Source: Limnohabitans sp.
GTDB taxonomy: Bacteria > Pseudomonadota > Gammaproteobacteria > Burkholderiales > Burkholderiaceae_C
Direction: 5' to 3'
NCBI GenBank assembly: GCA_018883305.1
Contig: VEQI01000028.1
Location: forward strand, 1 to 16,837
Length of the DNA stretch: 16,837 nt
The notes under the pieces were generated by a model. That model was not told where the DNA came from. It was given only the letters and a program-made list of their open reading frames with translations, and made no database searches. This document shows positions 1 through 8,013 of this stretch, piece by piece. A program made the position numbers and the translations under genes. Position 1 is the first letter of the stretch. Every line of letters begins with the position of its first letter.

Positions 1-498
1 ACGCATGCCGCTGCCAATGCCGCTGTGCCCAGTGTGAAAGATGGCGGGCATCTTGTGCGCATTGATCACTTCGTAGATGGGCCAGGCCATCTTGTCGTAG
101 GGGTGGTAGCCCTGCACCGTGGGGTGAAACTTGAAACCGCGAATACCCTCCTCCCGGATCAGGCGCTCGGCCTCGCGCGCGCCCATCTTGCCTTTGTGGG
201 GATCGATGCTGGCAAACGCAATCATCATGTCGCTGTTTTCCTTGGCCGCCTGCGCAATCTCTTCATTGGGAATGCGGCGGCGTCCCAGTTGTGACTCACT
301 GTCGACCGTGAACATCACCAGGCCAATGCGCTGCTCGCGGTAGTAAGCCACAGTTTCGGCGATCGTGGGCCGACGGTTGCTGCCAAAGAATTTGTCCGCG
401 GCCCGATCGTATTCCTCACCGTAGTTGTCGAACGGGTTCCAGCAACTCACTTCCGCATGGGTGTGAATATCGATGGCGCGCAGATTTTTGTAGTCCAT
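1..498 (-). CDS. Amidohydrolase family protein (partial, C-terminus beyond left edge)
   Basis: The N-terminal 166 residues are read on the minus strand from an ATG at 496-498, with the rest beyond base 1. Visible motifs fit the amidohydrolase_2 (ACMSD-like) TIM-barrel metal-dependent hydrolases. An H-T-H pair at residues 12-14 lies at the end of the first strand and is the usual metal-binding HxH. A G-F-K-F-H-P segment lies at residues 121-126, and F-H-T-G-H at 154-158 probably supplies another metal ligand. Members hydrolyse, hydrate or decarboxylate cyclic and aromatic-derived acids in the cytoplasm. The exact substrate cannot be read from this fragment; some relatives are annotated as hydrolases of aromatic catabolic intermediates, which is only a suggestion here. 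It is divergent from a fumarylacetoacetate-hydrolase-fold gene across an 80-bp gap. No strong ribosome binding site precedes the ATG. Confidence 0.85.
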   Translation of the reverse strand, partial: MDYKNLRAIDIHTHAEVSCWNPFDNYGEEYDRAADKFFGSNRRPTIAETVAYYREQRIGLVMFTVDSESQLGRRRIPNEEIAQAAKENSDMMIAFASIDPHKGKMGAREAERLIREEGIRGFKFHPTVQGYHPYDKMAWPIYEVINAHKMPAIFHTGHSGIGSGMR

Positions 499-578
499 GT
501 GAGGAGTCTCTGGGTAATGACGAGTCAGGAATAACGAGGGTATCACGACCCGCAAATTCCCAGGCACAATCCGCCACC

Positions 579-1769
579 ATGACACCTGAACTCAGCCCCT
601 CACAAGCACTTCCCCAAGACGCCCATCAGGCCCTGCTCGTCGGCCGCCTCTGGCAGCCCGGCGTGGGGCCGATACTGGTTCAGGTTCGCCCCGATGGAAT
701 TTACGATCTTTCTGGCGTGGCCAGCACCTGCAGTGAACTGCTGGAACGTCCCGACCTCGTCGCGACCATTCGGGCCCATTCCGGTTCGCGCCTGGGCGAT
801 GTGGCGGCCGTGTTGGCCAACAGTGACGCCACTTGCCGGCAAGAAGACCAGCCCTGGTTTCTGGCCCCCTGTGATTTGCAAGCACTCAAAGCCGCAGGCG
901 TGACCTTTGTGGCCAGCATGCTGGAGCGTGTCATTGAAGAGCAGGCACGCGGAGATGCCAGCAAGGCCGCCGCCGTGCGTGCGGCCGTGGTGGCCATCAT
1001 GGGCGACAACCTGTCGTTGGTGAAACCCGGCTCCGAACAGGCCGCGCAACTCAAGCAGGCATTGCTGGCGCAAAACGCCTGGTCACAATACCTGGAGGTG
1101 GGCATCGGCCCCGATGCGGAAGTGTTCACCAAGTCGCAGCCGTTGAGCGCCTTGGGCACCGGTGCGGAAGTGGGCTTGCATCCTCGCAGCGAATGGAACA
1201 ACCCCGAACCAGAAATTGTGCTGGCGGCCAACAGCCGCGGCGAAGTGGTGGGTGCCACCCTGGGCAATGATGTCAACCTGCGTGACTTTGAGGGACGCAG
1301 TGCGCTGCTGCTGGGCAAGGCCAAGGACAACAACGGTTCGTGTGCCATCGGCCCCTTCATTCGTCTGTTTGATGAGACCTTCAGCATTGACAGCGTGCGC
1401 CGTTGCACTTTATCGATGGAAGTGCGTGGCACCGATGGTTTTGTGATGCAAGGGTCAAGCTCGCTGGCCATGATCAGCCGGGATCCCCTGGACCTGGCCG
1501 CACAAGCCATGGGCAGCACCCATCAATACCCGGACGGCATGATGCTGTTTTTAGGCACCATGTTTGCCCCTACCCAGGACCGCCCCATCCCTGGCCGCCC
1601 CGCGGGTCAGGGCTTCACGCATGTGGTGGGCGACGTGGTTCGCATCTCCACGCCAGACCTGGGCACCCTGGTCAATCGTGTCAATACCAGTGACCGTATC
1701 CCACCATGGACCTATGGCGTGCGGTCGCTCATGCAGGACCTGGCTCAACGCAATTTGAAGCACGGTTGA
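579..1769 (+). CDS. Fumarylacetoacetate hydrolase (FAH) family protein
   Basis: This 396-residue protein has a variable N-terminal half and a C-terminal FAH-type catalytic domain from about residue 170 to 385. Candidate metal ligands are D179 in G-P-D-A-E-V-F-T-K, the E-x-E pair E210/E212 in P-E-P-E-I-V-L, and D231 in G-N-D-V-N-L-R-D. K247 and K249 (G-K-A-K-D) sit where the family has conserved lysines. FAH-fold enzymes cleave C-C bonds, hydrate or decarboxylate 2-oxo acids using Mg or Ca. The length, the long N-terminal segment and the G-N-D-V-N-L-R-D-F-E-G-R motif recall the GguC/AraD1-like subgroup linked to sugar-acid catabolism, but that assignment is from memory and uncertain. The ATG at 579 is the first in-frame start; its Shine-Dalgarno is weak (AGG about 15 nt upstream). 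The divergent amidohydrolase may belong to the same pathway. Confidence 0.85.
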   Translation: MTPELSPSQALPQDAHQALLVGRLWQPGVGPILVQVRPDGIYDLSGVASTCSELLERPDLVATIRAHSGSRLGDVAAVLANSDATCRQEDQPWFLAPCDLQALKAAGVTFVASMLERVIEEQARGDASKAAAVRAAVVAIMGDNLSLVKPGSEQAAQLKQALLAQNAWSQYLEVGIGPDAEVFTKSQPLSALGTGAEVGLHPRSEWNNPEPEIVLAANSRGEVVGATLGNDVNLRDFEGRSALLLGKAKDNNGSCAIGPFIRLFDETFSIDSVRRCTLSMEVRGTDGFVMQGSSSLAMISRDPLDLAAQAMGSTHQYPDGMMLFLGTMFAPTQDRPIPGRPAGQGFTHVVGDVVRISTPDLGTLVNRVNTSDRIPPWTYGVRSLMQDLAQRNLKHG

Positions 1770-1799
1770 TGAACCGCAGGCACGTCTGACACGGATGAC

Positions 1800-2228
1800 T
1801 TACGCTGGCGAGGCGGCGACCTTCGGTTTCCTGGGTCGCCCTCCCAGCTTGCCATTGGCCCTGGCGGCGGCGGCTTTGGCGGCGGAGGTAGCCTTGCCAC
1901 CTGCCTTGCCCATTTGAGCCGCCATCCACTGTTTGCTGCCTAGAAAGCCCTCCAGCAGAGAAGGCAGGTAGAAGTCCACATCCAGCTCAGGAAAGTAAAT
2001 GCCCAGCCCCGAGGGTGACACTTCTATGCTCTCCAGCGCCTGGGGCAATGCGCCAGCCAACCCCTCCACGTCCTGAGGCCGAAACGTGAGGATGAGCCCG
2101 GTATTGAGCTCGATCACCACACGGGCGGTCTCATGGTCGAAGTAGGTTTTGATGGCGCCAGGCGTCTGGTTCACCCGTGCGGTGGCCCGACGAGTCGCGG
2201 CGACAAATGCTTCTTCAGTGATAGCCAT
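1800..2228 (-). CDS. DUF2442 domain protein with basic AT-hook-like tail (putative antitoxin partner)
   Basis: This 142-residue protein starts at the ATG at 2226-2228; an in-frame upstream extension to 2375 exists but overlaps DUF4160 almost entirely and is unlikely to be used. Residues about 20-100 match the DUF2442 pattern: a short beta-rich segment, then E-L-D-V-D-F-Y-L-P and L-L-E-G-F-L-G-S-K-Q-W-M. The C-terminal 40 residues are rich in Ala, Lys and Gly and end in G-K-L-G-G-R-P-R-K-P-K (126-136), which resembles an AT-hook and suggests DNA binding. The start overlaps the end of DUF4160 by 14 bp, so the two are co-transcribed and probably translationally coupled. DUF4160/DUF2442 pairs recur in bacterial genomes and have been suggested as toxin-antitoxin-like; I infer that this member is the DNA-binding, antitoxin-side protein. 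No biochemical function is established. Confidence 0.8.
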   Translation of the reverse strand: MAITEEAFVAATRRATARVNQTPGAIKTYFDHETARVVIELNTGLILTFRPQDVEGLAGALPQALESIEVSPSGLGIYFPELDVDFYLPSLLEGFLGSKQWMAAQMGKAGGKATSAAKAAAARANGKLGGRPRKPKVAASPA

Positions 2229-2463
2229 GAATGCGTCTCCAATGACGGGACAAATCTTCGTGCCGATGATCCAATTGCCGTGCGATGTCGGATACCTTTG
2301 CGTGGCTGAGGCCATAGACCTCTCTGAGCAATGCAGGTCCGCCTGGGCACTGCAACCGAAACACCACCTCTCCATCGGCCCCCATCACATGAACATGTGG
2401 CGGTCGATGGTCATTCGAGTAGATGACCACTCGGTACCCTTTGAATCGTTCGACAGTTGCCAT
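2215..2463 (-). CDS. DUF4160 domain protein (putative toxin partner)
   Basis: This 82-residue protein, spanning one whole DUF4160 domain, is the upstream gene of a two-gene minus-strand operon with DUF2442. Family hallmarks are visible: G-Y-R-V-V-I-Y-S-N-D-H near residues 9-19, then R-P-P-H-V-H-V (20-26) with its conserved histidines, an acidic G-A-D-G-E turn, and a C-terminal helix ending in H-W-R-R-I-H-G. The small size, pairing with a DNA-binding-looking partner, frame overlap and palindrome just upstream together suggest a type II toxin-antitoxin-like unit. That is inference from layout; no activity can be read from the sequence. The start ATG (2461-2463) has only a poor Shine-Dalgarno. 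Confidence 0.82.
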   Translation of the reverse strand: MATVERFKGYRVVIYSNDHRPPHVHVMGADGEVVFRLQCPGGPALLREVYGLSHAKVSDIARQLDHRHEDLSRHWRRIHGYH

Positions 2464-2470
2464 TCTACAT

Positions 2471-2488
2471 AACCCAATCGATTTGGTT
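2471..2488. promoter_or_regulatory. 18-bp near-palindrome, candidate operator of the DUF4160-DUF2442 pair
   Basis: AACCCAATCGATTTGGTT is self-complementary at 8 of 9 base pairs, with one C/T mismatch at 2475/2484 and its centre at the TCGA core. It begins 7 nt upstream of the DUF4160 start codon. This is where the autoregulatory operator of a toxin-antitoxin-like module would be expected. Binding by the basic tail of the DUF2442 protein is inference. Confidence 0.55.
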
Positions 2489-2658
2489 TAAAAATTTATT
2501 CACATGGTTGTGAGACCCAAGGTCAGGCTAACGCAGCCTCTGGTTCAACAGGGAAAGTGCCGCTCGCAAAAATCCACCAAAAACAAATACCAAAGGATTC
2601 AAATAAAAGGGCTTGAAGGGAAGCGGATACCAGGACCTGCTTTTTTTCATCACCCAGA

Positions 2659-2685
2659 CTTGAAACAGGGTTTTTCGCCCCTAGG
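2659..2685 (+). promoter_or_regulatory. Sigma-32 (RpoH) heat-shock promoter of grpE
   Basis: A perfect CTTGAA -35 element (2659-2664) is followed after 13 bp by CCCCTAGG (2678-2685), close to the sigma-32 -10 consensus CCCCAT-T. Transcription would start near 2691-2693, giving a leader of about 25 nt before the grpE ATG at 2716. Together with the upstream operator, this is what the 252-bp gap between DUF4160 and grpE holds; I see no other gene in it. The consensus is established for E. coli RpoH; use here is inferred. Confidence 0.72.
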
Positions 2686-2715
2686 TGATGCGCAAGCTTT
2701 CTTTTCACTCGCATC

Positions 2716-3300
2716 ATGTCCGACAAGCCTCAGACCGAACCCGGCGCCGCCCCCGATCAACCTGGCGGGCCAATCCCCGAATCCCCCGCCACAGCATCCC
2801 ACCCGGCTTCAACCCCAGAAGCCGCTGAAGCCGATCCGCTGACGCAGGCACTGGCAGAAGTAGCGGTCCTTCAAGCCAAGGTGACGGAGCTCCAGGATCA
2901 ATATTTGCGCGGCCAGGCGGAGGTTCAAAACGCCCGGCGCCGTGCCGATGAAGAAGTCTCTAAGGCGCGCAAGTTCGCGGTGGAATCTTTTGCCGACAGC
3001 ATGCTGCCGGTGATTGATTCTCTGGAAGCCGGCCTGGCCATCCAGGAAGCCACCACGCAACAGATCCGTGAAGGCGCCGAGGCCACCTTGCGGCAACTCA
3101 AGAGCGCCCTGGAACGCAACAAGGTGTTGGCGATCGACCCGGCCGTGGGCGCCAAGTTCGACCCGCATCAGCACCAGGCCATCAGCATGGTGCCCGCCGA
3201 TCAAGAGTCCAACACCGTCGTCAGCGTGCTGCAAAAAGGCTACCTGATTGCCGATCGCGTGCTGCGCCCCGCGCTGGTCACGGTGGCGGCCCCCAAATAA
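2716..3300 (+). CDS. grpE: GrpE, nucleotide exchange factor of DnaK
   Basis: The protein has 194 residues, normal for GrpE. GrpE dimers open the DnaK nucleotide-binding domain, release ADP and so reset the chaperone cycle in the cytoplasm; in E. coli they also act as a heat sensor. Residues 1-45 are Pro/Ala-rich and disordered. A long helix with coiled-coil character runs from about 45 to 90 (A-V-L-Q-A-K-V-T-E-L-Q-D-Q-Y-L-R-G). A four-helix-bundle region follows, and the C-terminal beta-wing carries the signature K-F-D-P-H-Q-H-Q-A-I and ends G-Y-L-I-A-D-R-V-L-R-P-A. The first in-frame ATG is used; no Shine-Dalgarno is visible in the CT-rich leader upstream of it. It is the first gene of the grpE-dnaK-dnaJ cluster, behind a sigma-32-type promoter, with dnaK 133 bp downstream. 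Confidence 0.97.
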   Translation: MSDKPQTEPGAAPDQPGGPIPESPATASHPASTPEAAEADPLTQALAEVAVLQAKVTELQDQYLRGQAEVQNARRRADEEVSKARKFAVESFADSMLPVIDSLEAGLAIQEATTQQIREGAEATLRQLKSALERNKVLAIDPAVGAKFDPHQHQAISMVPADQESNTVVSVLQKGYLIADRVLRPALVTVAAPK

Positions 3301-3338
3301 AACGCGGCATGTGTTCCGTCATATAGCCTGCTTGGCAA

Positions 3339-3367
3339 CTTGACCCTTGAACTGCGCCAACCCATCC
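3339..3367 (+). promoter_or_regulatory. Possible sigma-32 promoter of dnaK
   Basis: CTTGAC at 3339-3344 is followed after 15 bp by ACCCATCC at 3360-3367. Both resemble the sigma-32 elements (CTTGAA and CCCCAT-T), but the spacing is at the long end and the -10 is imperfect. A second CTTGAA at 3346-3351 is too close to the -10 to be its partner. It could let dnaK be made at higher levels than grpE. Confidence 0.4.
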
Positions 3368-3395
3368 ACAGATTCACAACAGATTGATTGAAACC

Positions 3396-3418
3396 GGCGA
3401 GTCGCCCAACGCCTCGCC
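3396..3418 (+). other. Small stem-loop in the dnaK leader
   Basis: GGCGAG (3396-3401) pairs with CTCGCC (3413-3418) around an 11-nt loop. It ends 5 nt before the GGAGA ribosome binding site (3424-3428) of dnaK. A role in translation or mRNA stability is possible but not shown. Confidence 0.4.
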
Positions 3419-3433
3419 ACACCGGAGAACACC

Positions 3434-5371
<1,938 letters not shown>

Positions 5372-5389
5372 GCCCCTTGACCCACGCGC

Positions 5390-5427
5390 TCGCCGCGCCC
5401 GGACCCGTTCAAGGGCTGGCGCGGCGA
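5390..5427 (+). other. Strong stem-loop between dnaK and dnaJ
   Basis: TCGCCGCGCC (5390-5399) and GGCGCGGCGA (5418-5427) are perfect 10-bp inverted arms, and an inner CCC/GGG (5404-5406 with 5413-5415) can extend the structure around a GTTCAA loop. It starts 19 nt after the dnaK stop and ends 25 nt before the dnaJ ATG. Only a short T tract follows (GTCGTTT), so it looks more like a partial terminator, processing site or 3' stabiliser than a full terminator. Such an element could keep DnaJ lower than DnaK. Confidence 0.65.
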
Positions 5428-5452
5428 CGTCGTTTCAACAGGATCCATCACC

Positions 5453-6595
5453 ATGGCCAAACGTGACTTTTACGAAGTCCTGGGCGTTCCCAAAAACGCC
5501 AGCGAGGACGAAATCAAGAAGGCGTACCGCAAGCTCGCCATGAAGTACCACCCTGACCGCAACCAGGGTGAGGCGGGCAAGGAAGCCGAGGTCAAATTCA
5601 AAGAGGTCAAAGAGGCCTACGAGATGCTCTCGGACGCGGAGAAGCGCGCCGCCTATGACCAATACGGACATGCTGGCGTCGACCCCAACATGCGCGGTGG
5701 CCCAGGCGGGGCACAAGGCTTTGGCGGCTTTGCCGATGCCTTCGGCGACATCTTCGGCGACATCTTTGGTCAAGGCCGCCGACCTGGCGGCGGCGGCGGT
5801 GGTCGTCAGGTGTACCGTGGCAACGATCTGAGCTATGCCATGGACATCACGCTGGAAGAAGCGGCCTTGGGTAAAGATGCCCAGATCCGTATTCCCAGCT
5901 GGGAAGAATGCGACACCTGCCACGGTACGGGCGCCAAGCCGGGCACCTCGGCCAAGACCTGTGGCACCTGTCAGGGCAGTGGCACGGTCCAGATGCGTCA
6001 AGGCTTTTTCAGCGTGCAGCAAACCTGCCCGCACTGCCGCGGCAGTGGCAAGATCATCCCCGACCCTTGCACCAGCTGCCATGGTCAAGGCAAGATCAAG
6101 AAGCAAAAGACCCTGGAAGTCAAAATCCCTGCCGGCATTGACAGTGGCATGCGCATTCGTAGCACCGGCAATGGTGAGCCGGGCACCAACGGCGGCCCGC
6201 CTGGTGACTTGTACATCGAGATCCGCATCAAGAAACACGACATCTTTGAGCGTGACGGTGACGATCTGCATTGCGCCGTGCCCGTGAGTTTCACCACAGC
6301 GGCCCTGGGCGGTGAAATCCAGGTACCCACTCTGCAAGGTGAAGCGGCCATCGATTTGCCTGAGGGCACACAAACCGGCAAGCAGTTCCGCTTGCGCGGC
6401 AAGGGCATCAAGGGTGTGCGCTCAAGTTATCCTGGCGACCTGTACTGTCATGTGACAGTGGAGACACCCGTCAAGCTCACCGAGCATCAGCGCAAGTTGC
6501 TGCGTGAGCTCGATGAATCCTTGCGCAAGGGTGGCCACAAACACTCCCCCACAGAGGGCGGATGGGCGGACAAGCTGAAAAACTTTTTCAGCTGA
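5453..6595 (+). CDS. dnaJ: DnaJ, Hsp40 co-chaperone
   Basis: The protein has 380 residues and type I DnaJ architecture. The J domain (1-70) carries the HPD tripeptide at 33-35 that triggers DnaK ATP hydrolysis. A Gly/Phe-rich linker runs from about 75 to 118, with the repeated F-G-D-I-F-G-D-I-F-G. Four zinc-binding C-x-x-C-x-G-x-G motifs lie at 153-160, 170-177, 192-199 and 206-213, and two C-terminal beta domains bind substrate. All key residues are intact. DnaJ delivers unfolded clients to DnaK in the cytoplasm. The ribosome binding site is AGGA about 9 nt upstream of the ATG. It is the third gene of the chaperone cluster and follows a strong stem-loop. Its TGA stop is part of TGATCA, which also carries the stop of the convergent nuclease gene. 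Confidence 0.98.
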   Translation: MAKRDFYEVLGVPKNASEDEIKKAYRKLAMKYHPDRNQGEAGKEAEVKFKEVKEAYEMLSDAEKRAAYDQYGHAGVDPNMRGGPGGAQGFGGFADAFGDIFGDIFGQGRRPGGGGGGRQVYRGNDLSYAMDITLEEAALGKDAQIRIPSWEECDTCHGTGAKPGTSAKTCGTCQGSGTVQMRQGFFSVQQTCPHCRGSGKIIPDPCTSCHGQGKIKKQKTLEVKIPAGIDSGMRIRSTGNGEPGTNGGPPGDLYIEIRIKKHDIFERDGDDLHCAVPVSFTTAALGGEIQVPTLQGEAAIDLPEGTQTGKQFRLRGKGIKGVRSSYPGDLYCHVTVETPVKLTEHQRKLLRELDESLRKGGHKHSPTEGGWADKLKNFFS

Positions 6596-7960
6596 TCAAC
6601 AAGGCCAGCGACTGGCGTGCTCCGGCACCAGGGCACGCCAGCCCAGTTCCCTTTCGATGCGCTGGCGCAAGGCATCGCTGGCCTGCATTTCACCGTGCAC
6701 CACATAGACCTGGTCCGGTGGCGCAGGCATGCGTTTGAGCCAGGCCAACAATTGACGCCGATCGGCATGTGCCGAGGCTGACCCCAGTTGCACCACTTCC
6801 GCACGCACCGGCACGTCTTGCCCATGGATGCGCAAGGTATCACTGCCCGCAGCCAGCGTGGCGCCACGCGTTCCTGCGGCCTGAAACCCGGTCAGGATCA
6901 CCATGTTGCGGTGATAGGGCAAATTCAACGACAGATGATGCAGCACGCGACCGCCCGTGGCCATGCCGCTGGCCGCCAGGATCACCATCGGGCCATGATG
7001 TCGCGCCAGGGCCTTGGATTGCTCGGTCGTCTCGATCATGCGCGCCACATGCGACAAGCCTTGCAGGTCATTGGCATTCAGCCGGTGATCATGCGGATGG
7101 CGCGCGTACAGGGCCGTGGCATGGATGGCCATGGGGCTGTCCAGGAAAACAGGCAAGCCATGCGGAATTTCATCGCGGGCCTTGAGTTTGGCAATGGCAT
7201 GCAACACCGCTTGTGCTCGCCCCACCGCAAACACGGGCACCACCGCTACACCGCCACGTGCGGCCACGCGCTGCAAGGCCACGGCCAGCTCGGCCTCCAC
7301 GGCTTCATCCGGATGGTCACGATCGCCGTAGGTCGATTCGATCAACACGGTGTCGGCTGCTGGTGGCGGATCGGGGGGGAGCATCAGCACATCATCGTCG
7401 CGGCCCAGGTCCCCGGAAAACAGCAGCCGCCGTCCCGCCACCTCGATCAGCACACTGGCAGCGCCCAAAATGTGTCCTGCGCGATGAAAGCTGACCCGCC
7501 AGCCTTTGATGGGCGAAAACACCTGGTGCCAGGGCTCGGCGTGCAGCAGCGGCAGGCTGTTGACCGCATCCTCTCGGGTGTAGAGCGGGCGCGCCGGATG
7601 ATGTCGAGAGTAACCGTGCCGATTCACGAAGGCCGCGTCCTCCTCTTGCAGATGTCCGCTGTCGGGAAGCAAGATGGCACACAGGTCACGGGTGGCGGCC
7701 GTGGTGTGCACAGGGCCACGAAAGCCCTGCGTCGCCAGCAAGGGCAAATAGCCGCTGTGGTCCAGGTGTGCATGCGTCAACACCACGGCATCGATGTCGC
7801 CAGGTGCCACGGGCAAAGCCGCCCAGTTGCGCAAACGCAGCTGCTTGTAGCCCTGGAACAGCCCGCAATCCACCAGCAAACGACGCCCCTGATGCTCCAC
7901 CAGATACTTGGAGCCCGTGACCGTATCGACCCCACCCAGAAAAGTGATATTGACGCTCAT
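6596..7960 (-). CDS. Beta-CASP metallo-beta-lactamase-fold ribonuclease-like protein
   Basis: This 454-residue protein combines a metallo-beta-lactamase fold with an inserted beta-CASP domain, the architecture of the Ysh1/CPSF73/RNase J superfamily that cuts or trims RNA. Zinc-binding motif 2, H-A-H-L-D-H, is at 63-68. Further ligand positions are H163 (A-G-H-I-L-G-A), D184 (F-S-G-D-L-G-R), H398 (S-A-S-A-H-A-D) and H422 (V-V-H-G-E). E208 in I-E-S-T-Y-G-D is beta-CASP motif A. The beta-CASP insert spans about 210-390. All active-site residues appear present, so it should be an active zinc nuclease, presumably cytoplasmic; its substrate is unknown. The start ATG (7958-7960) lies 53 bp from the divergent eptA-like gene and has no strong ribosome binding site. 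It is convergent with dnaJ, with no spacer between the stop codons. Confidence 0.92.
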   Translation of the reverse strand: MSVNITFLGGVDTVTGSKYLVEHQGRRLLVDCGLFQGYKQLRLRNWAALPVAPGDIDAVVLTHAHLDHSGYLPLLATQGFRGPVHTTAATRDLCAILLPDSGHLQEEDAAFVNRHGYSRHHPARPLYTREDAVNSLPLLHAEPWHQVFSPIKGWRVSFHRAGHILGAASVLIEVAGRRLLFSGDLGRDDDVLMLPPDPPPAADTVLIESTYGDRDHPDEAVEAELAVALQRVAARGGVAVVPVFAVGRAQAVLHAIAKLKARDEIPHGLPVFLDSPMAIHATALYARHPHDHRLNANDLQGLSHVARMIETTEQSKALARHHGPMVILAASGMATGGRVLHHLSLNLPYHRNMVILTGFQAAGTRGATLAAGSDTLRIHGQDVPVRAEVVQLGSASAHADRRQLLAWLKRMPAPPDQVYVVHGEMQASDALRQRIERELGWRALVPEHASRWPC

Positions 7961-8013
7961 GCGCCAAGTATGCGCCTAAAAGCTGTCACCATGTTGGAGG
8001 ACAATCCGCGCTC

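Noticed and set aside
1770..1799. Possible terminator between the converging FAH-family and DUF2442 genes
   Set aside because: No stem of useful length and no T tract can be found in the 30 bp.
2229..2375. N-terminal extension of the DUF2442 protein
   Set aside because: The 49 extra residues overlap DUF4160 in another frame and look unlike the family; the ATG at 2228 gives a normal DUF2442 start.
2612..2617. An upstream CTTGAA as an additional sigma-32 -35 element
   Set aside because: No CCCCAT-like -10 follows at 11-16 bp; the site at 2659-2664 is far better.
7373..7379. A run of seven G as a possible phase-variation or frameshift site
   Set aside because: It codes for a Pro-rich loop in the beta-CASP protein and the frame is intact on both sides; seven bases is short and expected in GC-rich DNA.
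7959..7976. Direct repeat ATGCGCC spaced by 4 bp at the beta-CASP start
   Set aside because: Too short to separate from chance, and no promoter elements are arranged around it.
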